Shown piece by piece: positions 46,792-58,827 of a DNA stretch of 64,000 bases. The notes under the pieces were generated by a model that was not told where the DNA came from, ran no database searches, and worked only from the letters and a program-made list of their open reading frames with translations. Where the stretch lies: assembly GCA_000320605.2 (NCBI GenBank), contig KB445802.1, positions 434,001 to 498,000 on the forward strand, read 5' to 3'. How positions within the stretch are numbered: position 1 is the first letter of the stretch; the number at the start of each line of letters is the position of its first letter. This DNA comes from Gelatoporia subvermispora B (taxonomy: Eukaryota; Basidiomycota; Agaricomycetes; Polyporales; Gelatoporiaceae). A program made the translations under genes and the position numbers.

Positions 46792-47833
46792 AGTGGGTGG
46801 TCGGGCACGTTGTACGAGTAAAGGGGAAGTTTCGATGAATCGATGAACTAGGTAGCGTATTGATGTAGCTGAGGATAAGAATGCGATACATAGCTTGACT
46901 TATCATCAGGCAGCGAATTAGTGAGGTCTAGCACCAGATGAGAAGTCACCTTCCAGATCTCCAGATGTAGTCGAACAAACATTCGGTATGGTTTTGTATA
47001 CCAGGATTTGCGGCGTCGCAACCTAATGTGGTGGAGTTCGATGATAGATTGCCCAGAAAGGCATTCTTCGCTGACGAGTCTGACACGAACTTCGAGAAGA
47101 AGAAACGATCGGACGTGTTCGTTGACGCGCGACGCTTGACGTATTGTTTCCTCTGATTCTTCTCTCCATTCTCTCTAATTTCCATGTTCTATCCGTTCAT
47201 TTGTGAAACACTTTCGCAACCTTGGAACTTGCCGTGGAAGTTTGAGAAGCCGCCTCCGTGTCCCTGGTGCCTCATAAATGCCATATCTGGTAGTTGACTT
47301 GCCGGAGAAGGTAACTCAAAAAGAGAAGCCCGGAGTCGTAGAATCAATTAATGTGACGTCGCAAGGCCATGCCACGCAGATTTGACATATAAAGGGCTGA
47401 GCTCAAGGCCATCGTGCGCAAGGGCTCTCCGCCCCCCTTTTCTTCCGCCCACAATATTGGTACTCAGCACTTAGTGCTAACATCCGATCTCTAGACGGTC
47501 CCTCTAATGTCCAAGGTAGGCGCGAGTCAACAGCCATATTTTCTCTCTTCCGTCGCCTCAGGTTTGCTCATCATTCATTTATCATGCTGCGCCAATTTCT
47601 CTTCTTAAACCCATTCGATACCTCGTGTTGAGACGAGACAATCAACAGGAGTAAAGTAGCTAACTAGGGGGAGCATAGATTCTCTAAGCGCAATGGTGGT
47701 CGTACACGAAATAAAGCAACGAAATCAAGAACATATCTGCTACAGGTTTACACTCGCCCTCATAGATCCGTATCATAGCAATAAGTAGCGTAACCATTTT
47801 ACAGCTAGATCCCAAGCACGATCAAGCGCACCA
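46792..47833. other. Intergenic region between convergent genes
   Basis: About 1 kb between the 3' ends of the aldo/keto reductase and SREBP genes. No supported gene. Confidence 0.45.
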
Positions 47834-50800
47834 CTACAAGCGACCCCCTCTCCGACACGCCCGCTCCACCTCCACCAGCATGTCGACAACGCGATCCCGC
47901 GCATCCTCTAGTGCGACAGCAAGCTGCTCATCCTCTGGCTTCCCACTCCCCGCAAATTCAAATGCAGGTGAGCCGAGTGCAGTCCGTAGTGCCATGTGCA
48001 GTGCGGCGTTGCGACGCGAAGGTGATGGCGGAGGCGAGAGCACGAAAGACACGGCCGGCGCACCTGCACACGCGGGGAACGTAGATGGGAAGATGCGGCG
48101 GTAGATGATCGTCGCGCTGAGCAGCGCGCGGATCTCAGCCTCGTCTGTGCTCGCGAGGTCGCGTGCGTCTTCGCAGTCCGCGTCGGCATCCGCGTCGCCG
48201 TGCCCGTGTCCATGTCTGTGTGCACGGGCGGGGAGCACGTCTTCGTGTGTGCAGAAGCCGGTGTCCCAGATGCGTTCGAGCAGTACCGCGAGCTCCGCTG
48301 TGCGCCCGCCGATCGAACGCCCAGCTTCAACTGTGTCGCGCCGCTCTTGCTCCTCCTTGAGGTCCTTCTCGGCATCGTAGACGTAGGCGTCATCTGGACC
48401 GCACTCCATTGTGAGGGACTCTGCGCGGAGCTCGTTGCGTACGACCGTACGGACGAAGAGCGCGGCTGCGTGCCGCCGAAGACGCTCCCGCAGGAGGATG
48501 GCCGCGAGCACGCCGAGCGGGGTTCGCTTCTCGCACGCCGCACAGCGTCCCTTGCGCTCGGTCTCGTGCCACCGCTGCCACTTTGCGAGCCACTCCGCTG
48601 CGTCGTCCACGCTCATGCTGTTCAGCACCAGTCGCTCGTGTGCGCGCAGGATCTCGCGCCTGCGCGCTTGCTCCCAGAGTGCAGTCGCCTTCTTGTGCGA
48701 CACGGGACGGATGATGAGCGCGAGTGTCGAGAGGTCCGTCGTCGATGCCGAGAATGTCGAAATATGCCAAGACATGCACCAGTAAGTCTGTAGCCTGGTC
48801 GTCTTGCCGACATTGTCTGCAGCGCATAGTTAGCCCAGGGGGTCAGAACATGATGAAAGGAACGTACCATCAAACGCGACAAGCTCGCCGAGCCTGACCC
48901 AGGCCCGCTGTTCCAATTGGTTGAGTTCGATGCCACGGTCCACCCGACTGGCCTTGATCACGCCCTGCATGAGCCCGAGTACACCGGTAGACACACCCAG
49001 GGCGGCGCGCAAACACTCCGCCTCATCCTTCGAGCCCCGGCGGGTTGCCTGCAGCGCATCCATCAGCACCATGCGATTGTGTGCCTGCTGCTGCGTCATC
49101 ATCTTGCTGGGAGCGACGACCGCCGGCTGTGCGTCCTCCATTGTATCGCTCTCGTTCTCGCTCTCGATTTGCGAATCAGAGTCGCTGGCGGTGCTATCGC
49201 GAACCTCGACGCCGAGTTTATCAATCCGGTGCGAGAGAAGGGACTGTAGACGGCTGTTGCGCAGCACGCTCGAGAGCCAAGGCACGAGAACATAGAAGAA
49301 CACGAGGGTCGATACCAGGAGGTGCACAGCCTGCATGAGTTCGTGCAGACCTACACCCTGCGATGAAGCCAGAACGGGGACTGTCGCTGAGGGTGCAGCC
49401 GATGCGTGCGGGGTAAGGACCATTCCTTGGTGCGCGTGAGCGTGAGCGTGCGGATGTGCGGCCGAGCGGAACGATGTGAGAGGAGAGTTGAACACTGAGA
49501 AGAAAGCAAATGCTGCGAGGAGGTATTGCTGAGCGGGCTGTTGCTGCTGTTGGTGTCCAGGGGTAAGTGCATCTTGCATCATGTTGTCTGTAGGGAAGAC
49601 CTGCTGGCTGTGTAAGGGGGTGGGCGCAGGGGCTGCGGGGACAACTGCGGGAGGGGGGAGGGGCACCTTGCGTGGGCGGCCGCGCTTACGTTTCTCGGGA
49701 GCTGCACCGGGAACAGCGGGAGCCGACGCAGGAGCGGGTTGAGGGCGAGGCGGGGCGCGCTCCTTCTCCTTTGTGGGCTTCTCCTTTACCGCGACTTTGG
49801 TGCGCTTCCGCACCCGCGCGTCATCGTCGTCGCTGTCTTCGTCCCCGTCCTCATCATCATCGCCGTCTGCGCCACCGCGCTCGTCGTCGCCTTCGATCTC
49901 GTCTGCTTCCGCGCCGCCGAAGCGCGCACGCCACTCACGGTCCCACTCTTTCAGCAGAGCGGGACCGCCGACTAGCCCCGCAACCAACGCCTTGAGGCCA
50001 TCCTGCTCGCGCTTAAGACGGGCCTCGCGCTTCTTCAGGACGCTGCATTCATTCGTCAGCCGTCACGAGTCGCAGTACAGAAGCCGACATCACGTACCGG
50101 ATGTACTCCGTCGCCTTGCCAAGAACGTTCGCCTTGCTCATCTTGCGCGCGACCTTAACGCCGTCGACGAACCCGCGCGCATCAACGACATCGCCCCAGC
50201 CTGTACCGCCATTGACGTTCTTCGCCTCAAGCACGCGGAGTGCGGGCACGGCGTGCTTCAGACCCGTGATGCGTGCGTTAAGGTTCGTGCGGTACCGCCG
50301 TTCAATCGTCGTATGGCTCGTCTTCGGTCGACCGATCACACCGGTGCTTGATGCCGGCAGCGCAGCCGGCGAAGGTGAGTCAGCTTTGTCCGAGCCGCTC
50401 GAGACAGACGAGGGGGACGAAGAAGGAAATGTGTCAGGCGCGGGGGATGTCTTAGGGGTGAGCTGCTTCGCGGGTGTGGGCAGTGCAGGACGCGGGAGAC
50501 GGGGGATAGGCAGCTTGGTCTGCCCGCCCGCTGCAGCGAGCTGCTGCACCTGCGCGCTGACGGGGACGGCGAGCGTGACGCCGGCCATCTGGCGCACGCG
50601 CTGCGCAAGGTCATGCGCGGCGTCGTTGTGGAGGCTGTCGCTGGACGGTGAGCTGCTCCCGACCGAAGCGGACTCGGAGATCGGAGAGAACGCAGAGCCA
50701 GAGGTGGAGGTGTACGACGATGCGTCGCTCAGCCGCCGCGGGTTGGGTGATGACTGTGCGGGCCAGCCGGCATCTGTCGGTGCTGGTGGTGGGTAGAGTA

Positions 50801-51182
50801 GCTGCTCTTGTAATGGCTCCGCGGTTGCGACGAAAGTGTTGTCTACCGGCGGGAGAGGGAAGTTGTTGTCGAAGATAGACGAGAAGTGCAGCGCGCTCGG
50901 ATCGACGGACATGTTGGGATCAAAGTCGAGGTCCATGGGCAGGGAAAAGTTGAAGTCAGATGCAAGGTCAGGGTACTTGATGTCCTGCTGTGCCCATGTG
51001 GAGAGCTGCGACCAATCCTGCTGTTGCGCAGGGTCTTGAGGAGTCTCCATGGACTGGGAGATGGTCTGGAGGAGGAAGTCGAAAGGGTCGCTCTGGTCAG
51101 ATTTGAGGTTTGGATGGTCGAGCGTCGGCGACGGCGAGCTCGTTGATGAGCTGCTGCTCGATAGTGGTGGCGGAGTGGACAT
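47834..51182 (-). CDS. SRE1: Sterol regulatory element-binding protein (membrane-tethered bHLH factor)
   Basis: ER-anchored transcription factor, released by proteolysis at low sterol or oxygen to activate sterol-synthesis genes. Three exons downward: 50098-51182, 48868-50042 and 47834-48816, giving 1080 residues. A Ser/Pro-rich activation region precedes the bHLH (about residues 283-360), which reads SHTTIERRYRTNLNARI with the Tyr that marks SREBPs among bHLH factors. An acidic and basic linker (GEKRKRGRPRKV-like AT-hook) follows. Two hydrophobic segments, QYLLAAFAFFSVF (about 530) and LLVSTLVFFYVLVPWL (about 605), flank a His-rich loop. The C-terminal 450 residues match the DUF2014-type regulatory tail (TLALIIRPVSHKKATALWEQ onward). 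SRE1 is used as a family symbol. Confidence 0.9.
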
Positions 51183-54100
51183 GGTAGTTGCCTGGAACGA
51201 GCGGAGGGCGGCAAGATGAAGTCCTCGTTGCTGGCTCAAGTATCGGACCACTTTATGGATTTGTACAGACGCCCGTTAATAGCCGCCCGGTTCTGGCGTC
51301 CGAGCATGGGCGGATTGGTTTCCGCAGCCAAAGCTAATCTTACTGGTGCGTTTCAAATCTTTCTCCCAGCGGTGACTTTTCGAACTGCTGTGCAGTAAAT
51401 TCTTCATGAGAGAAAATGTGGAGAGAAGGGGCATAGCCGATGGCCATTTGTCGCGGTGCATGTCGAGCGGCGCATGCAGCGGGCGCGGGCGCTTACTCTG
51501 GGCGAAAATGGCGAAAATGATACCAACCGTGTCAGGAAACTGCATCCGCCCAACAACACGTCTTTGCATTCCTGACGCCGACCGAACGGCAGAAGCAAGC
51601 AAACGCGATGCAGTATGACATATGGCCTCTCTATCTCGGTCCTCCGGGCTTAGGGAGCAATAGCGGCGCCCCGAATCCATCTCCGACTCCATAGGTCTGG
51701 GCTGTGGAAAATGTTCTGCGCGGCCACAGGGGAAGGTCCTGCTACTAGTAGTCCTGCAATTCACTGCAAGGAGGGTACAGTTGCCTTCCATCCGCCGACA
51801 TCAATTACGATCTTGGTTTGCAATGTCCGTAGTCCCCTGCCCCGCTTTATGGCGCTCGCTCAGGGAAGCCGCGCCCCGCTTTGGTGCGAAGACTCGATCA
51901 TAGGGGCATATCAACGGTGCTTGCAAGGTGGCGGCGAAGTCCTTCGAGTTACTCCGACCGAATAGATGGCATCTCGGGTGGAACCTATTTGTATGACGGC
52001 ACGCTATTCGCCATCGACGAAGACTATTTGCTCTGCCCCTCATGGTACCGTTGGAACACAAGACCGGGTGCGATCTGAGATCATTGCTGAGGTTTATGGC
52101 CGTTTCGGCAATGCGGCTGCGTAGCACCGGGACACATCAGGATACATCAGCAAGGTGCTCACCAGCCATATCTCACTTTCGCGATGTCTTACTTCAGGGG
52201 TCAAAGACAAGTCCGGTCTTTTCGCATGCTCGTTCGCCATTGGACTGCCATTCTTGCAAACCTAACTCCGACGTCTTAGACGACGACATGGGATCGTCAA
52301 GAACAGTCTAGCCTTTCAGAACGTTTACAAATTTTGTCACTGCTCGTTACGGACAAGCCTCATGTTACGCAAGATAAGGCATCCGGCCTCCATCAAAGCT
52401 TGTATTGTACGTCTGCGACCGAAGACAGTCCTGCCCTAGCTCGCTTCAGGCACTGCCCTAAACGATCTGTTCACAAATATGACTGGCGATGATGTCAGGC
52501 CTGGGAACAATCATCGAAGGCGACGATACCTTGCCCATGAAGCGAATGCCGGCGCCTCATAATTGCATCCCTGGCTGTTTACCTCGCCTCAGATCGTACG
52601 GTATCTATAAAGTGCAAAGCATCCACGTCATGGCAGCCTTGTGCACTGCACGTTTGCAGGCAACGATCAACTTGCATTCCCCTGGCTTCCGGCGGCGCTG
52701 GAACTCGGATGCCAAACGCTGTCAACCTAATCAAGCTATCCGCGATCGCGCGTACCTGCCGTCTGTAATTCTGCAAGTTTGCTCTGCGAGCTCTATCAGA
52801 ACTCTCGTCATCCCTATGCTTCACGGTCTGGGCTATGTGGGAAATATGACTTGCGCGCAGGACATTACAAATCGGACTCAATATAATAAACTTACATGAC
52901 GATCTCTGATGGACCCTTGTCAGCTGCACGGATGGCGCTCCATTTCCCCGCGGTGCATTGATCGTACCGCGTTTGTTGGCCGGAGTGTCCATAGTAAATT
53001 GTCCCTGCATTGCGTGCTCTGTGTTATCCGACCCGGCCTCCCTCTCTTGACAGCCCGACGGGTCGCAATCCGAATGTTTTTGCCAGCATCTGGCCGCTGC
53101 TCTGCCATCGTCCCTTGTTCGTCGCATCTTCTGTCTTCGTCCCGTCAGAATTCTTTTCAGGAACTTCAAGCAGAACCGCCGTCTTCCTATCACTTACTTC
53201 TGCGTCTAGGCTCAAAAGACGCGACTCCTTCAAATTTGTTCTGATTCGCAAATCACTTGACGCGGCTTGCTGCTTTGAACCAATCCACCGATTCCTCAAG
53301 ATGCTACATATGTTCTAGCTTTGATATGAGACTGACTGGCATTTCTGATGGAGTTGATGTTATTCAATCGTGCCTTTCCTGCGATGCCCAGTATCAAGCG
53401 CACACCTCCCCGTATGCGCGTTCAGATAAGTATCTCTCGCCCAACCACGTCCTTGCTGACTCTTCCTATGAATATACAGTGATCTGCCTCGTTACGCCAT
53501 TCCGAGTGGACGCCCGGATTGTCCAGCTGTAATCCTATTGGTTCGTGCTCGCGTCTATGCATCTTCGACCAAAGCTTGAACGCCAGCATTTTGAATAGCA
53601 GGCGCTCCCTCTCGTGCTTCTTACTGATGCTCATCTGGGGCACCCTGATCAGCGCGCGGGCGATCGCGCGTTTCCAGAGCGCTGGGACAAGGGGTGTATT
53701 TGCAGCAGACCACGCGTGCGCCGGAGAAGACCGCAGGCGTCGCGCCCGCGCGCTGAGGTGCCGGCGGATCGTTGCTCGGGCGGGTAGCACAGGCGGAGGC
53801 GATCCGCAAATCGGTATGCATTCCTGTCCTGGGGGAAGTTTCGAAGGTACGAAGGTAGGAGGGGTTCGTCTTCATGAAGAACACAGGAACCCGCTGATTG
53901 ACTTGCGCAGCTCCACGCGATTGACACTCTATGGGCAGGCGTTCCCTCGGGAGAACCTCCACATCCCGCCCCGCGCATGCAGCGCACTAGGGCGTCGAGT
54001 ACGTCTTATCGGCCGGTGCGGCCCTCGGGAAGCCGTAACTCCGTGCGTCGAACGTTCCTCCGCGCTGGGCCCCTCCCGCCGCTCATCGAACACGGCCAGG

Positions 54101-55982
54101 CGCACATTCGCACTCAGCGATGATCGGCACCCCCGGCGATCTCGTACTGTCGATTTTCTGGTCCCCACGTGTGTAGGACGGACGAGCGCACATGCACACA
54201 CGGATGCCTTGGCAGGCCTAACCGATCGAAACCCGGCGCCCGCAGGCTTTGTCGTGTATCGTCGAGGCTGCAGGCCGCTCAGCGCGCTCCCCAGTGTCTG
54301 GACAGTAGAGCGCCGCGTCCAGCGGAGGGCGCTGCAAGTGCATGATGCTCCAAGAAGCTGATGCGTTGTTACCAGACAGTATCGCGCACTGGTCAGTAGT
54401 GGGCCCGTTGTGAGACGAGAGTAGTGGGCCGTGATCCAATGGCCATGGCGAGTAGTTCTATGTCCCTGCGTTGATTGAGCTGAGTATGGCCCCCTAGGGA
54501 ATATGTGCTTAACGTCCCTTTGCCGTGCAGACTTGTTTCATGGATGCTCCATTGTCCGAGACAATGGCGCTGTGCTGCAGACTACGATCAGACGGGAGTG
54601 AAGATGTTTGAAAACAACCAAATATCCACTCATTCCACGCGCTAAGCTAATTCCTCTACGGTGTCATGAATTATTACATTCGTGGCGGTGCGACCACATG
54701 CCTAAGCCTTGCGCATCCTTGTGAAACGGTCCTCAGGGCTATCGACCTGGTGTCTCATCTTGTACGCTGCATGCGGTGTTTTCCCGTATATTGCATACTG
54801 TCGCCTTCGTCGGTAACAGCTCACGTCTTTGCCACGTCTCCTGTAATACGAGCGGCCATAACTTTGCATTATTGACATTTCACATGGTCTGAATGTACTC
54901 ATGACATTTTTGAGCTCAGTTTTACATGTGCTGCTCTTTATCTCCTTGCAGCGGAAAGTGCCAGCGCACCAAGAATTCGATATTGCCCTAGCCATGACAA
55001 ACTACTAACCGGAGAGAGCCTCGCTCCGTGGCAGTGCTATGTCCGTCTGGCGCTTCACACTGCCACGACAGACGCTCGTCGTCTATCCCTGCTGGCTGAT
55101 TGCGAGCCTCTGCACCTTCTAGTTAAACCTTTCTCCGACATACCACGCTGCACCTATCGGCCGTGGCACACATAGATCCGTAAACTTAGTAACTACGCTC
55201 GGCCCTGGCTTGTCTCCGCGGGGAACGGAGAATACTCGGGCAGAAGGTGCATGCCTAGGTGGCGTTAATTCATAGAAGACGTTGTCGCCTGGGAGGTAGT
55301 CTCACTCGACGCGGAGCATGGCCGACAGGCATGACGATATGTATGAGATAGGGGCGGACCTTCGGTGATGCCGCTGAGGAAATATTACGAGGTACGTAGT
55401 CCAGCGAAGACTCCGACTCTGACGTCGCATGCCCGAACGACCACGCGGGTCTTAGGGACCAGACTGATCAACTAGTTTCAGCTAACACTTCATAGAAGGA
55501 TTATCTGGCTGTAACACACTCCCATGGAAACTGCTATACCTGAAAAGGGTTTGAGCGACAGCAGGCAGCTCAGAGGCCTAAGACGAGGTGTCAGCCAAAT
55601 CTCCAAAACATCACATAATTCCAACCATCTCTGCATCTTGTCAAGTCTTAGTGCTGTACCGTACCCAATTCATGTGCCTGTATGTACATTGGATCGCTTT
55701 GGAAGACAGCATTTAGGTAGTGACTAATGTAATGTTTTCAAGGCATGTAGGAGTCTAACAGTATTGCTAGTGTGAAGTTTTCATGAAGATCTCGGGCTCT
55801 AACAACGACTCAACGATTTACCATGAATGAATCTCCGGTGAAACTGTGTAACGCAAATTGCGCGGCACATGGTGAAAAACATGCAACTACATCAGTATTG
55901 ATGTGAGTTACGTCTAGACTGTTAGACATGCGACTCACCATCGAAAAACATCATCACAATGTTCGTAGTGACAATGGTTCAG
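51183..55982. other. 4.8-kb gene-poor region
   Basis: The largest gap in the window. The left end is the SREBP promoter. Elsewhere open frames are short or unsupported. The largest, 53519-54361 (+), is 280 codons but repetitive in Arg/Gly and overlaps comparable frames on the other strand, so it looks like GC-rich non-coding or decayed sequence. I find no terminal repeats or transposase motifs. Confidence 0.45.
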
Positions 55983-58111
55983 CTATGCGCTGTCATCCGC
56001 CCATCTTCGGAAGTCCCCTCTGATTTTCGATACGACTGCTTCATATACACCGGTGCTCTGGGCGTCGAGACGCTCTTCGACGGTTTGGCGATGGTGCGCT
56101 AGAAGTGGCTCTAAATCTCCCCGCAGCGTCTGCATGACATCGGGAAGCATGTGTTCTGCCACGTCTCGAGCGTTGACAACCCCAGCAAGGGGCGCACGCT
56201 GAACGGAAGTCCAACCCATCCTGGAATCAGCTATCGCGGCCGTGTTACTGCGATCATCTTTCCGACAACGTTGGCATATGGTCGACTGTCGAAGCTGGTC
56301 GATTTCAGCTTTCAGCCTCCTGTTCTCGATTTCAAGCGCTTTGATCTGAGCTCCTACTTCTGCTTGTCTCTCACGAGGGCAGGGACTTGGCGGCCGGTTT
56401 TCGACATCTTGCAGTCCTCCTCGCGCAGCTTTATTATATGATCGGAGCAGTGGAAGCTGTTTAGCGAGAACCCGAGGATTGGCCGGATGCGAGCGCGGTG
56501 ATCCTAGCGATTCCGGTTGTCCAAGCATGGATGTCGCGCTGCCAGGTGTCAACGCCCGGTGGAAACGCGCTATCTCACTTCCTGCGGTAAGAACGATGTC
56601 GCTGTGTCCTCGACGATCTACCTCCGGTAAATTCGAGGGAGCCTCGGCAGATCGCAAATTGCAACCCCCTAGTGCTCCAGAAAGCCCACCATCGTCAATT
56701 TGTGAGATGTCAGTCGCATTAGCAGAGTCGCTCGATAATGGATCGCAATAGTCGATTTTGGCTACTGTTGACGTGTGGACGGATGGCGTAGGATCCACAT
56801 AAGTAAGTCCTCGTTCATAGTCCCCAGACGGAGCTAACTTCCGGGCTGCGTGTGCAGACTGACCAAACCCTATGAAGATTACCTCGTCATCCGATTGTAC
56901 GGCGGAAGCAGGGACTGCGGGAGGAGAGGGAGGAGCCTGTTTCTTTTTGGACACCCAAGGTATGGTCGGCAGGCCAGCGTTGGTAGTGGGTGCAAAAGGG
57001 CGGTACAGGAATGACGCCTCTCCCGCAGACGACTTGCTGCGTTTTGCAGTTTCGCTTGGTAGGCGTCAAGTTGTGACGTCTCTTCACAGCAGAAGTACCA
57101 CCCTCCTCAAGGATAGCTTGCGCGGCCTCGAGCATGTCAGAAGGTACTTTAGCCACCCCCGCTCTAGTCATGTCGATACTATTTCCATTTGGTGAGGATG
57201 ACAATGGGGTGATACTGCGTGATGCAGGATAACGGAGTCCAGAATTTTCCGATAGATTATATCCATTGCTACTATCCGCATCGTCATGTGGAGCTGGCAG
57301 AGACAATGGTATTGTCGGAACTTTGACCGCATCAGATGGTGCTGCATTGGCTGAAGACACCGAAGAGGCAGGTGATGGAGTACGAGGGAACGGAGTCAAA
57401 GGCGGCGAACGTCGATGAAATCCAGTGTTTGAGCCTGCTTGAACGAGCGACCTAGCTCTATGCCTCGTTCCCACGCGACCTGTTCGAGACGTAGACTTGT
57501 TCGTGACATTTGGCCGTGGGTCCCGCGTGCTGTCATGCCTCAGCAGACGAGAGATGAGTCCTTGCAGCATGTCCGCCTTAGTCATAGTACGATGTCCGCT
57601 GCACTGCCGTCTGATGTCTTTTAAACTTTGACGGGTGAGCCACCCAATGTCGCGCCTATCATATCGAGGATGGTAGGTGAGGAATTTGTTGTCCCAGAGT
57701 GGGTGTGTCTGGCCTTTGTCAGATGGCTGCCACGAAAGCCACACGGAAGAACCACGATAGTACAGTTCAGTACGGCGGGGGGTATGCTGAAGCCACATAT
57801 CGCCAGCAATGATGACCAAAGGCACTTGACGCGGAGGATAACAATCGGTCACGATAAACAAAGATGCAAACGTGATAGTTTTGCCAGTTGCTGAAGCTTG
57901 AGAACGCCAGCAAAGGTTTGACGGGACCTCATTATCTGGATGTAGAATGTTGTGCACCCATTGCGGAGCAACGAGACAATTATAAGGACTCAGGAAGATG
58001 TCAAGCTCGGTTTCGCGTCGCGATGCTGGTTTAGTGCGCTAATAAAACCCTCGTACATTTGACCAAGGAACAAAGCTCACATAATGAAAAGGCGACGTTC
58101 ATTCGGGGCAT
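55983..58111 (-). CDS. Unrecognised coiled-coil protein, tandem family copy A
   Basis: I do not recognise this family. Three exons downward: 58081-58111, 57034-58025 and 55983-56936, giving 658 residues. The 31-nt first exon encodes MPRMNVAFSL. The N-terminal globular region contains ETELDIFLSPYNCLVAPQW, CWRSQASATGKTITFASLFI, VPLVIIAGDMWLQHTP, ELYYRGSSVWLSWQPSD and KFLTYHPRYDRRDIGWLTR. A long Ser/Pro/Thr-rich stretch follows, then a short coiled coil (ALEIENRRLKAEIDQLRQ, about residue 545) and a helical tail ending DFRRWADDSA. The N-terminal region and exon pattern recur in the two neighbouring copies. The second intron (97 nt, donor gtcgtc) is the weakest junction. No signal peptide or membrane segment is evident. 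Confidence 0.65.
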
Positions 58112-58827
58112 GGTGGTGAATTGCGTAGATGGGCGTGAGGTAGCAGTAAGAACCATGTAGCGGAGTCTGGAGGAATAAATGTGGCCTGCAGAATGCGACG
58201 CGTCATCACAACATCGGCATATTCGTGAATGTTCCAAAGGGTTTCCGAACTTGTCGGATCTCATGTGTTGGCATGTCGAGCTGTCGTCTCGATTGTCATC
58301 AGGTCGAATACGGACGTACGGAGGAGTCATACTCTATATCGGGACTGAAGGCAGCACAGAACCGTTCAGTATCGGTGAGCTCATGCGCGTCGCACGTGCT
58401 TTTGCCTCCGCGGCGAGCTCAGAAAAAGGGTGGACGTATGGTGTAAAGACCACCTGATGTCGACCAGCATACCATATAGACGAATATATCGCTCTCAATG
58501 CCTAGCAAAGCTTCTCATATTCTCTTACAACGGTGAGTGTGCGAAATTCATTCATGTGAGTAACTAGGTGGCGAGCTGAACATGTAAAAATGTATGTAAA
58601 TTGCCAGTTGCTTCACAAATATGGAGTGGGATCTCTTCAGAGCTGATGAATAGTATTGTTGAACCCATGAACCCACATCGAAGAATCTGCAAAGCATTTA
58701 TGCATGTCAATATGTCTGCGCAAAGATCAATCTCGGTGTCTGATACAGTATTGATGGCTAGACTGCAACTCATGATAACTTTTGCGGGTACCTAGGGCCA
58801 ACCGTACTGCTATTCGCGTTTCCCTGC
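58112..58827. other. Intergenic region between tandem copies A and B
   Basis: No supported gene; contains the copy A promoter. Confidence 0.4.

Noticed and set aside
48105..48793. Plus-strand frames opposite the 3' part of the SREBP gene.
   Set aside because: They lie antisense to a GC-rich coding exon and have no domain or splice logic of their own.
53519..54361. 280-codon plus-strand frame in the gene desert.
   Set aside because: It has no recognisable domain, low-complexity composition, and equally long frames overlap it on the minus strand.
58031..58330. Minus-strand frame with several Cys/His pairs (CRCCDD, HSAGH) upstream of copy A, considered as a zinc-finger exon.
   Set aside because: Cys spacing fits no known finger, and the region is better explained as the copy A first exon and promoter.
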